From positions 1 through 34,122 of the forward strand of contig DQSN01000170.1 of assembly GCA_015663245.1 (NCBI GenBank): DNA of 34,122 nt, written 5' to 3'. The stretch comes from Leucothrix mucor. GTDB taxonomy: Bacteria > Pseudomonadota > Gammaproteobacteria > Thiotrichales > Thiotrichaceae. Positions within the stretch are counted from its first letter, which is position 1. Each line of letters begins with the position of its first letter. Under the pieces are notes generated by a model. It was not told the DNA's origin and made no database searches. It worked only from the letters and a program-made list of their open reading frames with translations. Made by a program: the position numbers and the translations under genes. Positions 24,616 to 32,827 of the stretch are shown here, piece by piece.

Positions 24616-25191
24616 GATGAAATCCTTAGATATGAGAATTGACTGAATCGAGGTATCTTTTGAGGGATAAAACAGTCAATCAAGTGACCTAAACAGTAGC
24701 AAAATCTCCTAAAAAAGGGAATCATTGAAATTGCTTGCTTCGCTTAAATCTCAAGCACCAACTTCATTTTTAACATTAACAAATAGGAGCAAGTAATTAA
24801 TTTATAAAATTTAATGATTGCTTTAAAAAACTTCAATTTCAGACAAAATGTAAAACAATCATAAACGATGAGCCGCATTATTATTTGCGGCTAATTGATC
24901 ACACTGCCCCTAATTCTAGTATACAAATATCTCGCTAGAATATTCAACAAATCACCCAGTTGTCGTCTGTTTTCGAGCCTTTAGCTACTTAGCTTCACCA
25001 GCACCACTTTACGCTGGACAATAGCTAAGTGAAACCGTACTATTTCGCCATTTTTTAATAATAGTGATTATTAGTCGGACAACAATCAAAAGTAGAAATA
25101 TACTACGACAGATTATTATCTCTCAAACATCAAAACTCAGGGTAATCAATCATCAAAGTGGATGCCCTCTTAACATATAACAGGTTGTATT
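24616..25191. other. Divergent intergenic region parA / aspS with several hairpins
   Basis: 576 bases with no gene. Three inverted repeats stand out: AGCCGCA/TGCGGCT (24871-24877 and 24886-24892, 8-base loop), ATTCTAG/CTAGAAT (24913-24919 and 24935-24941), and a compound stem ACTTAGCT/AGCTAAGT (24987-24994 and 25023-25030) with CCAGC/GCTGG inside. They sit between divergent starts, where terminators are not needed, so a small RNA or regulatory structures are possible. Confidence 0.4.
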
Positions 25192-26961
25192 ATGCGTAGT
25201 CACCGTTGCGGATCAGTTGACGAGTCCTTAGTGGATCAAGAAGTTACTTTATGCGGTTGGGTAAACCGTCGTCGCGACCATGGTGGCGTTATCTTTGTTG
25301 ATTTGCGCGATAGTAAAGGCTTGATACAAGTCGTTTTTAATCCTGATGACAATGAAATGTTCGGACTTGCAGAATCTATTCGTAATGAGCATATCTTACG
25401 ACTTACAGGTCGCGTTAATGGTCGTCCAGAAGGCATGATCAACGACAAGATGAAAAGTGGTAAAATTGAAATCATCGCAAACAAGTTGGAAATTCTAAGC
25501 GCATCAGATACCCCACCTTTTCAATTATCTGATGATGTAAATGAAGATACACGTTTAACATATCGCTATGTTGATCTACGTCGCCCAGAAATGCAGCAAC
25601 GCATGAGAACACGCGCTAAGATGACCTCTATTATGCGTCGTTTCTTAGACGATCGTGATTTTCTTGATATTGAAACACCCATGTTAACTAAAGCAACGCC
25701 AGAAGGCGCGCGCGACTATATCGTCCCAAGTCGTACACATCCTGGGAATTTCTTCGCACTCCCTCAGTCACCACAACTATTTAAGCAAATGTTAATGATG
25801 GGCGGTATGGATCGCTATTATCAAATTGCACGTTGTTTTCGTGATGAAGATTTGCGCGCCGACCGTCAACCAGAATTTACCCAAGTTGATGTTGAAATGT
25901 CGTTTGTAAATGCAGAAGACATCATGGGCAATATGGAAGAGATGATTCATCAGCTATTCAAAGAAATTAGTGATGTTGACCTTCCTAGTGAGTTTCCACG
26001 TATGACCTACGCAGAAGCAATGAATCGTTTTGGCTCCGACAAACCTGATATGCGTAATCCACTAGAGTTAATTGAAGTTAGCGAGCAAATGAAAGACGTT
26101 GATTTCAAAGTATTCTCGGGCCCTGCTAATGATGGTGGTAGCCGTGTAGCAGCATTATGTGTACCTGGCGGCTGTAGTCTCTCACGTAAAAATATCGATA
26201 ACTACACTAAGTTTGTCAGCAACTACGGCGCACGTGGTCTTGCTTACATTAAAGTAAATACCTTGGCAGATGGTGTTGAAGGCTTGCAGTCCCCTATTCT
26301 TAAATTTCTACCTGATGAAGTTGCAATGAGCATTATGGAAAAAGTAGGCGCGCAAGATGGCGATCTGGTTTTCTTTGGTGCAGATAAAACAAAAATCGTT
26401 AATGATGCCCTCGGCGCATTACGCGAAAAGCTTGCGAAAGACCTTGAACTACTAGAAGGTGATTGGGCACCTATTTGGATTGTTGACTTCCCAATGTTTG
26501 AGTGGAGCGAAAAAGACAATCGCTTCCAAGCTTTACATCATCCTTTCACTGCACCTACTTGTAGTGCAGAAGAATTACGTGCAAACCCAGCAGATGCCTT
26601 GTCTGATGCTTACGACATGGTCATCAATGGCTATGAAGTTGGCGGTGGTTCAATTCGTATTCATGATTCAGAAATGCAATCAACTGTATTTGATGTATTA
26701 GGCATCTCAGAAGAAGAAGCTAATACGAAGTTTGGGTTTTTACTCCAAGCACTAAAATTTGGCTGTCCTCCTCTGGGTGGATTAGCCTTTGGTTTAGATC
26801 GTTTAGTGATGCTAATTACACATACCGATTCAATTCGTGATGTTATCGCCTTCCCTAAAACACAGACTGCGGCATGCCCTTTGACCAATGCGCCAGCAGA
26901 TGTGCCTCGTAAACAGTTACGAGAGTTATCGGTACAAGTGAAACTACCTGAACAAGCTTAA
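25192..26961 (+). CDS. aspS: Aspartyl-tRNA synthetase
   Basis: Class IIb synthetase of 589 residues that charges tRNA(Asp). It has the N-terminal anticodon-binding OB fold ([19 protein letters not shown]), the class II motif 2 loop ([20 protein letters not shown]), the bacterial GAD insertion domain (about 290-415), HHPFTAP and the motif 3 [11 protein letters not shown]. Length equals E. coli AspRS (590). AGG lies before the ATG and a strong intrinsic terminator follows, so it is expressed alone. Confidence 0.97.
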   Translation: MRSHRCGSVDESLVDQEVTLCGWVNRRRDHGGVIFVDLRDSKGLIQVVFNPDDNEMFGLAESIRNEHILRLTGRVNGRPEGMINDKMKSGKIEIIANKLEILSASDTPPFQLSDDVNEDTRLTYRYVDLRRPEMQQRMRTRAKMTSIMRRFLDDRDFLDIETPMLTKATPEGARDYIVPSRTHPGNFFALPQSPQLFKQMLMMGGMDRYYQIARCFRDEDLRADRQPEFTQVDVEMSFVNAEDIMGNMEEMIHQLFKEISDVDLPSEFPRMTYAEAMNRFGSDKPDMRNPLELIEVSEQMKDVDFKVFSGPANDGGSRVAALCVPGGCSLSRKNIDNYTKFVSNYGARGLAYIKVNTLADGVEGLQSPILKFLPDEVAMSIMEKVGAQDGDLVFFGADKTKIVNDALGALREKLAKDLELLEGDWAPIWIVDFPMFEWSEKDNRFQALHHPFTAPTCSAEELRANPADALSDAYDMVINGYEVGGGSIRIHDSEMQSTVFDVLGISEEEANTKFGFLLQALKFGCPPLGGLAFGLDRLVMLITHTDSIRDVIAFPKTQTAACPLTNAPADVPRKQLRELSVQVKLPEQA

Positions 26962-26991
26962 CAGTACAGCTATAGATAAAAGACCATAAAG

Positions 26992-27019
26992 AAGAGGCCT
27001 CATTATTGAGGTCTTTTTT
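26992..27019 (+). terminator. aspS: Intrinsic terminator of aspS
   Basis: AAGAGGCCTC (26992-27001) pairs with GAGGTCTTTT (27008-27017) including two G-T pairs, loop ATTATT, ending in a T-run. Confidence 0.85.
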
Positions 27020-27349
27020 ATTGGCATTGATACCCTCCTTAATTACCATCACACTTTCACTGCAATGGAACCCCACTATTGTTATTATTGCTGGGCTTTG
27101 TACTTCTTGCAGGGATACTCTCCATGAAGCTTAGATCTTAATTAGTATTATTTTATCTCGACAAAATAATCCGCAGCTCCAGATTTTTGGAAAATTCCTT
27201 AATACAATAAAGCTTTGTTTATCCAAAAAATGTTCAATATTTGAACTACACTATTGAAAGTTATATTTATTCCCCTATTATATTAGTCAATAACAAACAG
27301 GCAGAAGTGTCTTTATAATTATTCATAAACCCACAAAGGAGAAAGAACA
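27020..27349. other. Intergenic region aspS / kbp
   Basis: 330 AT-rich bases between the aspS terminator and kbp. Apart from a promoter-like pair near 27254-27281 and the kbp ribosome binding site, I see no gene or strong repeat. Confidence 0.5.
27254..27281 (+). promoter_or_regulatory. kbp: Probable kbp promoter
   Basis: TTGAAA (27254-27259) and TATTAT (27276-27281) are 16 bases apart, about 70 bases upstream of the kbp start, in an AT-rich region between the aspS terminator and kbp. Confidence 0.4.
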
Positions 27350-27784
27350 ATGGGCCTATTTGATTTTGCCAAGAATTTTGGTAATAAGATTTTCGGTAAG
27401 GACGATGATGATGCTGGAGAGAAGTTACAAGCTCACATCGAAGAAGACAACCCAGGTGTAGAAGGCTTATCCGTTACGGTTGTAGACGGTGTCGCTACAA
27501 TTACAGGTGAGGCAGAATCTGCCAGTGCCTATGAAAAAGCTGTGCTAATGGCAGGTAATGCGCTTGGCGTAGATTCTGTAGAAGCAGCGGGCTTAACAGC
27601 ACCTGAGCAAACTTATGAAGTAACTTACTACGAAATTCAAAAAGGTGATAGTCTATGGAAGATTGCTGATAAGTTTTATGGCAATGGTAGTAAGTATGAG
27701 AAAATCTTTGAAGAAAACCGTGAGGTCATCAAAGACCCTGATAAGATTTTTCCAGGACAGAAAATCCGTATTCCAATGGATTAG
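27350..27784 (+). CDS. kbp: BON-LysM potassium-binding protein Kbp (YgaU)
   Basis: A 144-residue protein with a BON domain (about 25-85; LSVTVVDGVATITGEAES) and a LysM domain (about 92-142; YYEIQKGDSLWKIADKFYG and PGQKIRIP), the same order and size as E. coli Kbp (149). Kbp binds K+ in the cytoplasm and is induced by osmotic stress in E. coli. MGLFDFAKNFG at the N-terminus and no signal peptide agree with a cytosolic protein. AAAGGAGA is a strong ribosome binding site. An intrinsic terminator follows. Confidence 0.9.
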   Translation: MGLFDFAKNFGNKIFGKDDDDAGEKLQAHIEEDNPGVEGLSVTVVDGVATITGEAESASAYEKAVLMAGNALGVDSVEAAGLTAPEQTYEVTYYEIQKGDSLWKIADKFYGNGSKYEKIFEENREVIKDPDKIFPGQKIRIPMD

Positions 27785-27805
27785 CATTTAAAAAAATTAA
27801 CTTTT

Positions 27806-27836
27806 AACCCACACTAATCATAATTAAGTGTGGGTT
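27806..27836 (+). terminator. Intrinsic terminator of kbp
   Basis: AACCCACACT (27806-27815) and its exact complement (27827-27836), 11-base loop, followed by TCATTT. The T-tract is short, so read-through into the YidB-like gene 36 bases on is likely. Confidence 0.7.
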
Positions 27837-27872
27837 TCATTTACTCAATACACAAACACAGGTAAATATATT

Positions 27873-28322
27873 ATGGATATGGGCGATTTAATTAAGATGG
27901 GCGCAACAATGTTCATCAAAAGCAAAATGAGCGGCAATGCTGGTAGTGGACTTGATATGGGTAGCCTCGTATCAGCACTTTCAGGACTTGCTGGTGGCGG
28001 AAGTAGCAGTGGTGGCGGTCTAGATATCGGTTCTATCCTTGGTAAAATGCAAGACGGCGGAATGGGTGATATGGCAGCATCATGGTTGGGTGATGGTGAT
28101 AACCAAGATGTATCATCAAGTCAAATTACTGATATTTTTGGTTCAGATAAAATCTCTGAGTTTGCGTCTAAACTAGGTCTAAGCGAAGATGAAGCTGTTG
28201 GCGGATTACGTGAAGCACTTCCAAACATGGTTGACCAAGCAAGTAGCGGCGGATCTATTTTAGATTCAATCGGCGGTATTGGTGGTGCAATCAGTATGGC
28301 GAGCAAAATATTCGGAAAATAA
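27873..28322 (+). CDS. YidB-like (DUF937) protein
   Basis: A 149-residue, Gly/Ser- and Met-rich protein of the YidB/DUF937 family. The core WLGDGDNQDVSSSQITDIFG, then ISEFASKLGLSEDEAVGGL and LPNMVDQASSGG, matches the conserved helical repeats of YidB. The function of the family is not established. The start is the ATG at 27873 with AGGT upstream; a longer in-frame GTG reading would begin inside the kbp terminator stem and is unlikely. With no clear promoter of its own, it may depend on read-through from kbp. A very strong terminator follows. Confidence 0.8.
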   Translation: MDMGDLIKMGATMFIKSKMSGNAGSGLDMGSLVSALSGLAGGGSSSGGGLDIGSILGKMQDGGMGDMAASWLGDGDNQDVSSSQITDIFGSDKISEFASKLGLSEDEAVGGLREALPNMVDQASSGGSILDSIGGIGGAISMASKIFGK

Positions 28323-28340
28323 GTGAATTATTTTTGCTTT

Positions 28341-28371
28341 AAAAAGCCACCTCTTTTGTAGGTGGCTTTTT
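28341..28371 (+). terminator. Strong intrinsic terminator
   Basis: A perfect 12-bp stem, AAAAAGCCACCT (28341-28352) with its complement (28360-28371), 7-base loop, ending in five T. Confidence 0.92.
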
Positions 28372-28423
28372 AATGTGCTAAATAAGTTATACTCCACCTT
28401 TAATACTAATAAAAATAATACGC

Positions 28424-28825
28424 ATGGATTACTTTAATCTAACAACACTTTTCAATCTATTTTTCTCCTTAGCTGCCTTTGCATGCGTATTTTTTATTGC
28501 ACATATTCGCGGCATTATAAAAACACGCAATACACTTTTTCATAATGCGGAAACAACCACAGGAAAAGTTATTTCTGTCACTCATAAAAATACTTTAAGC
28601 TTGCCTGTTATTGAATATGAACATGAAGGAAAAACAATCCAATTTACCTCTGCCGTCACTGCCGCAAGTATCAAAGAAGGACAGTCCATTGAGCTACAGT
28701 TAGCCTCAGATGGCAGCGCTAGAGTCTCAACCCCACCCAGTAATTTCATGGTGCATGTATTGAGTGCTTCAATGCTGGTTTTTTTTGTATTAGGATGCCT
28801 ATTCGTTTACGATAAATTTTTCTAA
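28424..28825 (+). CDS. DUF3592-like membrane protein
   Basis: A 133-residue protein with a helix at each end (about 8-28 and 108-128) around a small extra-membrane beta domain. TTGKVISVTHKN followed by LPVIEYEHEGKTIQFTS is the DUF3592 pattern (a beta-sandwich between two membrane helices). No function is known for the family. No ribosome binding site is clear. yaeQ follows after 15 bases, so the two are probably co-transcribed. Confidence 0.75.
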   Translation: MDYFNLTTLFNLFFSLAAFACVFFIAHIRGIIKTRNTLFHNAETTTGKVISVTHKNTLSLPVIEYEHEGKTIQFTSAVTAASIKEGQSIELQLASDGSARVSTPPSNFMVHVLSASMLVFFVLGCLFVYDKFF

Positions 28826-28840
28826 AAGGCTCTTCCAAAT

Positions 28841-29374
28841 ATGGCTATAAGCGCGACCATTTACAAAGCTGACATTAATATTGCCGATATGGATCGACAC
28901 TATTATCAAAGCCATGAGTTCACTATCGCTCAACATCCTTCCGAAACAGAATTGCGCATGATGATTCGTCTCTGTGCCTTTATATTAAACGCCCATGAGC
29001 AACTCAGTTTTACCAAAGGACTAAGCTCTGATGATGAGCCAGATTTATGGCAGAAATCATTAACGGATGAAATAGAGCTATGGATTGATCTTGGGCAGCC
29101 AGAAGAAAAGCGCATTCGTAAAGCTTGTGGTCGTGCCAAACAGGTCATTATTTACACCTACAACAAACGTAGTGCAAATATTTGGTGGCAACAACAAGCA
29201 CCTAAACTAGCACGTTTTAAAAATTTGAAAGTCATTCATTTAGATGCTGATAATATTGAAAACTTAGTGCAAAAAAGCATGAGTTTGCAAGCTAATATCC
29301 AAGATACCGAGCTTTATTTAAGTAATGATGAAAATAATATTAGCGTCATACAAACACCATGGTCCTTATCGTGA
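28841..29374 (+). CDS. yaeQ: YaeQ family protein
   Basis: A 177-residue YaeQ, similar to E. coli YaeQ (181) along its whole length: MAISATIYKADINIADMDR, QHPSETELRMMIRL, KGLSSDDEPDLW, IELWIDLGQPEEKRIRKACG, and NIWWQQQAPK. The family has a PD-(D/E)XK nuclease-like fold, with Asp/Glu/Lys in DEIELWIDLGQPEEK-type positions, but its role is unsettled. The stop lies inside the start region of the next gene, indicating coupling. Confidence 0.92.
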   Translation: MAISATIYKADINIADMDRHYYQSHEFTIAQHPSETELRMMIRLCAFILNAHEQLSFTKGLSSDDEPDLWQKSLTDEIELWIDLGQPEEKRIRKACGRAKQVIIYTYNKRSANIWWQQQAPKLARFKNLKVIHLDADNIENLVQKSMSLQANIQDTELYLSNDENNISVIQTPWSLS

Positions 29375-30204
29375 ATAATCATATCGAAGAACACATAAGC
29401 GCAGTCAGCGATGGTCAATCTGCAGTTGATCTACTCTGTGAAAAAACAAATTTAAGCAAACAGCGCATCAAACTAGCTATGAAAAATGGTGCGGTTTGGA
29501 TAGAACGAGGCACACAAAAAGTGCAACGCTTACGCCGTGCAAAACAGATCATCAAAAGCGGTGAAATTGTACATATTTACTATGATGAGAAGCTGATTAC
29601 AACACCAGCCGTTGCCTCGGAGTTAATGTACGACAGGTCTGCTTATAGTATTTGGTATAAGCCACAAGGGATTTTATCGCAAGGTTCTAAATGGGGAGAT
29701 CACCACACTATCAACCGTTGGGCAGAGCAGAATTTACAACCTCAACGCCCTGCTTTCATTGTGCATCGCTTAGATAAAGCGGCATGTGGTTTGATGATTC
29801 TTGCCCACAAGAAAAAAACAGCGGCACAATTTTCCAACCTGTTTGAAAATCGTCAAATCGAAAAACACTATCAAGTTATTGTGCGTGGTACCTTTCCTAA
29901 AGAAACTCAAACTATCACCACTGATATTGATGAACGCAGTGCAATCAGCCATGCTAAGTTATTAAGCTATAACAAGGAAAAAAATCGTTCTTTAGTCGAT
30001 GTAAATATTGAATCTGGGCGAAAGCACCAAATACGTAAACACCTACAAGAACTTGGATTTCCTGTGATTGGTGATCGTTTATATGGCAACAAAGATGATA
30101 CGGAAGACTTACAGCTAGCTTCTTTCTCACTCTCTTTTATTTGTCCTGTTACGCAGGAACAAAAACATTACACACTACCTGAAAACAAACAACTTACGCT
30201 ATAA
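29359..30204 (+). CDS. RluA-family RNA pseudouridine synthase
   Basis: A 281-residue pseudouridine synthase. The RluA signature HRLDKAACGLM carries catalytic Asp139; NRQIEKHYQVIVRG and ESGRKHQIRKHLQELGFPVIGDRLYG are the other family blocks. The N-terminal part has an S4-like segment (SKQRIKLAMKNGAVWIE, with KSGEIVHIY). Target RNA and position cannot be assigned; it is closer to the small RluA/TruC/RsuA-like cytosolic enzymes than to RluB or RluF. The start may be ATG 29359 (16-base overlap with yaeQ) or GTG 29371, which would give a 4-base GTGA overlap. Confidence 0.85.
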   Translation: MVLIVNNHIEEHISAVSDGQSAVDLLCEKTNLSKQRIKLAMKNGAVWIERGTQKVQRLRRAKQIIKSGEIVHIYYDEKLITTPAVASELMYDRSAYSIWYKPQGILSQGSKWGDHHTINRWAEQNLQPQRPAFIVHRLDKAACGLMILAHKKKTAAQFSNLFENRQIEKHYQVIVRGTFPKETQTITTDIDERSAISHAKLLSYNKEKNRSLVDVNIESGRKHQIRKHLQELGFPVIGDRLYGNKDDTEDLQLASFSLSFICPVTQEQKHYTLPENKQLTL

Positions 30205-30236
30205 TCCACGCCTTTCTAATAATCACGCACACCTAC

Positions 30237-31430
30237 ATGAATCCTGACCTAGCCCGATTACAACCGTACCCCTTCCAACGTATCAATGAGTTAAAAGCAG
30301 GAATAACACCTCCTGCTGATATTCCCTTAGTCTCTCTTGCTATTGGAGAACCTAAGCACTCTACCCCTGAAATTATTCTTAATACAATGCGAGATAGTTT
30401 GTCGGGCTTAGCAAACTACCCCTTAACTAAAGGTAACGCAGAATTACGCGAGGCTATTGCTAATTGGCTAACACGTCGCTTTAATCTGCCTGAAAATTCA
30501 TTAGATATTGAAACACAAGTTGTACCTGTCAATGGTACACGAGAAGCCTTATTTTCCTTTGCTCAAGCAGTTGTAGATCGCACTAAAAATGCAAAGGTAT
30601 TAATGCCAAATCCGTTCTATCAAATCTATGAAGGCGCAGCATTTCTCGCTGGAGCAGAGCCTGTATACCTACCCTGCACTGCTGATAACAACTTCAACCC
30701 TGATTTTGATGCTGTTGATGATGCAACATGGGATGATTGCCAATTAATCTACCTATGTAGCCCAGGAAATCCTACTGGTGCAGTAGTCAGTGCTGAGCAG
30801 ATCAAGCAATTATTAGTCTTAGCAGAGAAACATGACTTTATTATTGCAAGCGATGAGTGTTACTCCGAGATTTATCTTAATGAAGATAAGCCACCTATTG
30901 GACTATTAGACGTTGCCGCTCAAGTTGGTAATACAGACTACAAACGCTGCGTGGTATTTCATAGTCTATCAAAACGCTCCAATGCACCTGGTTTACGTTC
31001 AGGTTTTATTGCGGGAGATGCAGAAATACTAACTAAGTTTTTACTGTATAGAACATATCACGGTTGTGCGATGCCACCACCCACACAAACCACCAGTATT
31101 GCAGCTTGGAATGATGAAGCGCATGTGCTGGATAATCGCAACCAATACCGTAAAAAATTCTCCGCAGTCTTAGATATTTTATCACCCATCATGGATGTAA
31201 AAGAGCCTGATGCTAGTTTCTATTTATGGGCAGGCGTTCCAACGGATGATGAAACTTTCACACGGGATATTTATGCTCAACAACATTTGAATGTTGTCCC
31301 TGGCAGTTATTTATCACGTGAAGTCAATGGCGTTAATCCTGGGGCTAACCGTATTCGCATGGCATTAGTCGCAACACTGGATGAATGTATCGAAGCAGCC
31401 AATCGGATTAAACATTTTGTAGAACAATAA
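30237..31430 (+). CDS. dapC: Succinyldiaminopimelate aminotransferase DapC
   Basis: A PLP enzyme of the lysine/meso-diaminopimelate pathway that converts N-succinyl-2-amino-6-ketopimelate with glutamate to N-succinyl-diaminopimelate. The 397-residue class I aminotransferase begins MNPDLARLQPYPFQRI, typical of proteobacterial DapC, and has SPGNPTGA (Asn178), Asp206 and Tyr209 in ASDECYSE, and the PLP lysine Lys246 in SLSKRSNAPGLRSGF with the carboxylate-binding Arg near the end (NRIRMALV). It follows the pseudouridine synthase by 32 bases and precedes a lipoprotein gene by 16. Confidence 0.92.
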   Translation: MNPDLARLQPYPFQRINELKAGITPPADIPLVSLAIGEPKHSTPEIILNTMRDSLSGLANYPLTKGNAELREAIANWLTRRFNLPENSLDIETQVVPVNGTREALFSFAQAVVDRTKNAKVLMPNPFYQIYEGAAFLAGAEPVYLPCTADNNFNPDFDAVDDATWDDCQLIYLCSPGNPTGAVVSAEQIKQLLVLAEKHDFIIASDECYSEIYLNEDKPPIGLLDVAAQVGNTDYKRCVVFHSLSKRSNAPGLRSGFIAGDAEILTKFLLYRTYHGCAMPPPTQTTSIAAWNDEAHVLDNRNQYRKKFSAVLDILSPIMDVKEPDASFYLWAGVPTDDETFTRDIYAQQHLNVVPGSYLSREVNGVNPGANRIRMALVATLDECIEAANRIKHFVEQ

Positions 31431-31446
31431 GGTCTCCACTAAAACA

Positions 31447-32574
31447 ATGAAAATAATAACAAAGTATCTCAGCCTTTTGCTCGCTCTCTTCTTTATTAGT
31501 GCCTGCAATAGCTCTACAGGGTTTAATAATCAAAAAGAAGGCACTACAACATCCTCAGGAGCATCTTCAGCGGGTGGCGCACTGACTGTCTTCTTTACAC
31601 AACCCGATGCCAACAATGCAAAAACATTAACAGGCGGCCCTGAAACACATTTAATCGCAGCCATTGATAAAGCACGAATTAGTATTGACGTTGCTATTTA
31701 CGAGCTATCACTTAAAAATGTCACACAAAGTCTAATAAGAGCACATAAAAGAGATGTAACTGTGCGTGTTTACACCGATAGCGATCATTTTTCATGGAAA
31801 GAATTTAAAGCACTCATCAAAGCGGGGATAGCCGTTAAAGGTGATAAACGTAGCGCCCTCATGCACAACAAATTCACCGTCATTGATAACAGCCAAGTTT
31901 GGACAGGTTCGATGAACTACACCTACAACGGCGCATATCACCATGACGAAAACCTTTTGCGACTCGATAGTCTAGCTGCCGCATTAAACTACACTGAGGA
32001 ATTTGCCCAACTATGGAAAGGCAATCACAGACAAGCCAACACTTCGGATAATGTCTTTAACATCAACAATAGCATCGTAAAAATACACTTTTCTCCTGAT
32101 GATCATTTTCGCAGTAACTATCTAATCCCCTTATTAGCCTCTGCTAAACAGTCTGTGCATTTTATGGCGTTTGCGTTTACCAGCACCGATATAGCAAACA
32201 CCCTTGTCACCTTAAAACAACAGGGTATTGAAATAAAAGGCGTATTTGATAAAAGCCAATCAGGACAGTCGTACTCACAATATGATGACTTAGCCAAACT
32301 AAATGTCGATGTACTACTCGATGGCAATTCTTACAAACTGCATCATAAAGTGATGATTATTGATCATCGCTATGTTGTCACAGGCTCTTATAACTTCACT
32401 CAAAATGCTGAAAGCAATAATGATGAAAATTCCCTTATTATCGATAGCACAAATCTTGCAGCTATCTATGAAAAAGAATTTTCACGTGTTTATCAACAAG
32501 CTAAAAATAAGCAAGCTCGAACCGCCAACAGCCATTATCATATTGATACTAAAGACCTATTAATAGCCTACTAA
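31447..32574 (+). CDS. Phospholipase D-like lipoprotein with two HKD motifs
   Basis: A 375-residue exported protein. The lipobox FISAC gives lipidated Cys20, and a Ser/Gly/Thr-rich linker (21-45) follows. Two PLD half-domains carry intact HxKxxxxD motifs: His140, Lys142, Asp147 (HNKFTVID, then TGSMNYT) and His299, Lys301, Asp306 (HHKVMIID, then TGSYNFTQNAESNNDEN). The two-domain, compact form is like bacterial PLD-type nucleases and phosphodiesterases (Nuc-like) duplicated, rather than cardiolipin synthase, which has membrane helices. The envelope position suggests action on periplasmic or external DNA or on phospholipids. It sits 16 bases after dapC and may share its transcript. Confidence 0.85.
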   Translation: MKIITKYLSLLLALFFISACNSSTGFNNQKEGTTTSSGASSAGGALTVFFTQPDANNAKTLTGGPETHLIAAIDKARISIDVAIYELSLKNVTQSLIRAHKRDVTVRVYTDSDHFSWKEFKALIKAGIAVKGDKRSALMHNKFTVIDNSQVWTGSMNYTYNGAYHHDENLLRLDSLAAALNYTEEFAQLWKGNHRQANTSDNVFNINNSIVKIHFSPDDHFRSNYLIPLLASAKQSVHFMAFAFTSTDIANTLVTLKQQGIEIKGVFDKSQSGQSYSQYDDLAKLNVDVLLDGNSYKLHHKVMIIDHRYVVTGSYNFTQNAESNNDENSLIIDSTNLAAIYEKEFSRVYQQAKNKQARTANSHYHIDTKDLLIAY

Positions 32575-32615
32575 TACCAATCCTAATAAATCCATATCTT
32601 AATTAAAAATAGGCG

Positions 32616-32655
32616 GTGGGACTTTAGCCCCGTTTTAGCGGGGTTAAAACCCCAC
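32616..32655. repeat. REP-like hairpin downstream of the PLD gene
   Basis: Two 17-base arms (32616-32632 and 32639-32655) match at 14 positions in inverted orientation around a 6-base loop; the core is GCCCCG / CGGGGT. With the preceding GGCGGTGGG it has the look of a dispersed palindromic repeat. It could also act as a terminator, but no T-run follows. Confidence 0.5.
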
Positions 32656-32827
32656 TTCCAAAATAGACTCAGGTAATAATATATTTGGTTTAGTACAAGG
32701 AACGTGCACAAAATATAAATATCCGAACAAATAATTGTAGTAGGGTCAGTGAAGTTTTATTGTAGGAAGATGGTGTGTTGAATTATTGATATACTCATAA
32801 TGACTCCAATCAAAACGGGCTACTTTT

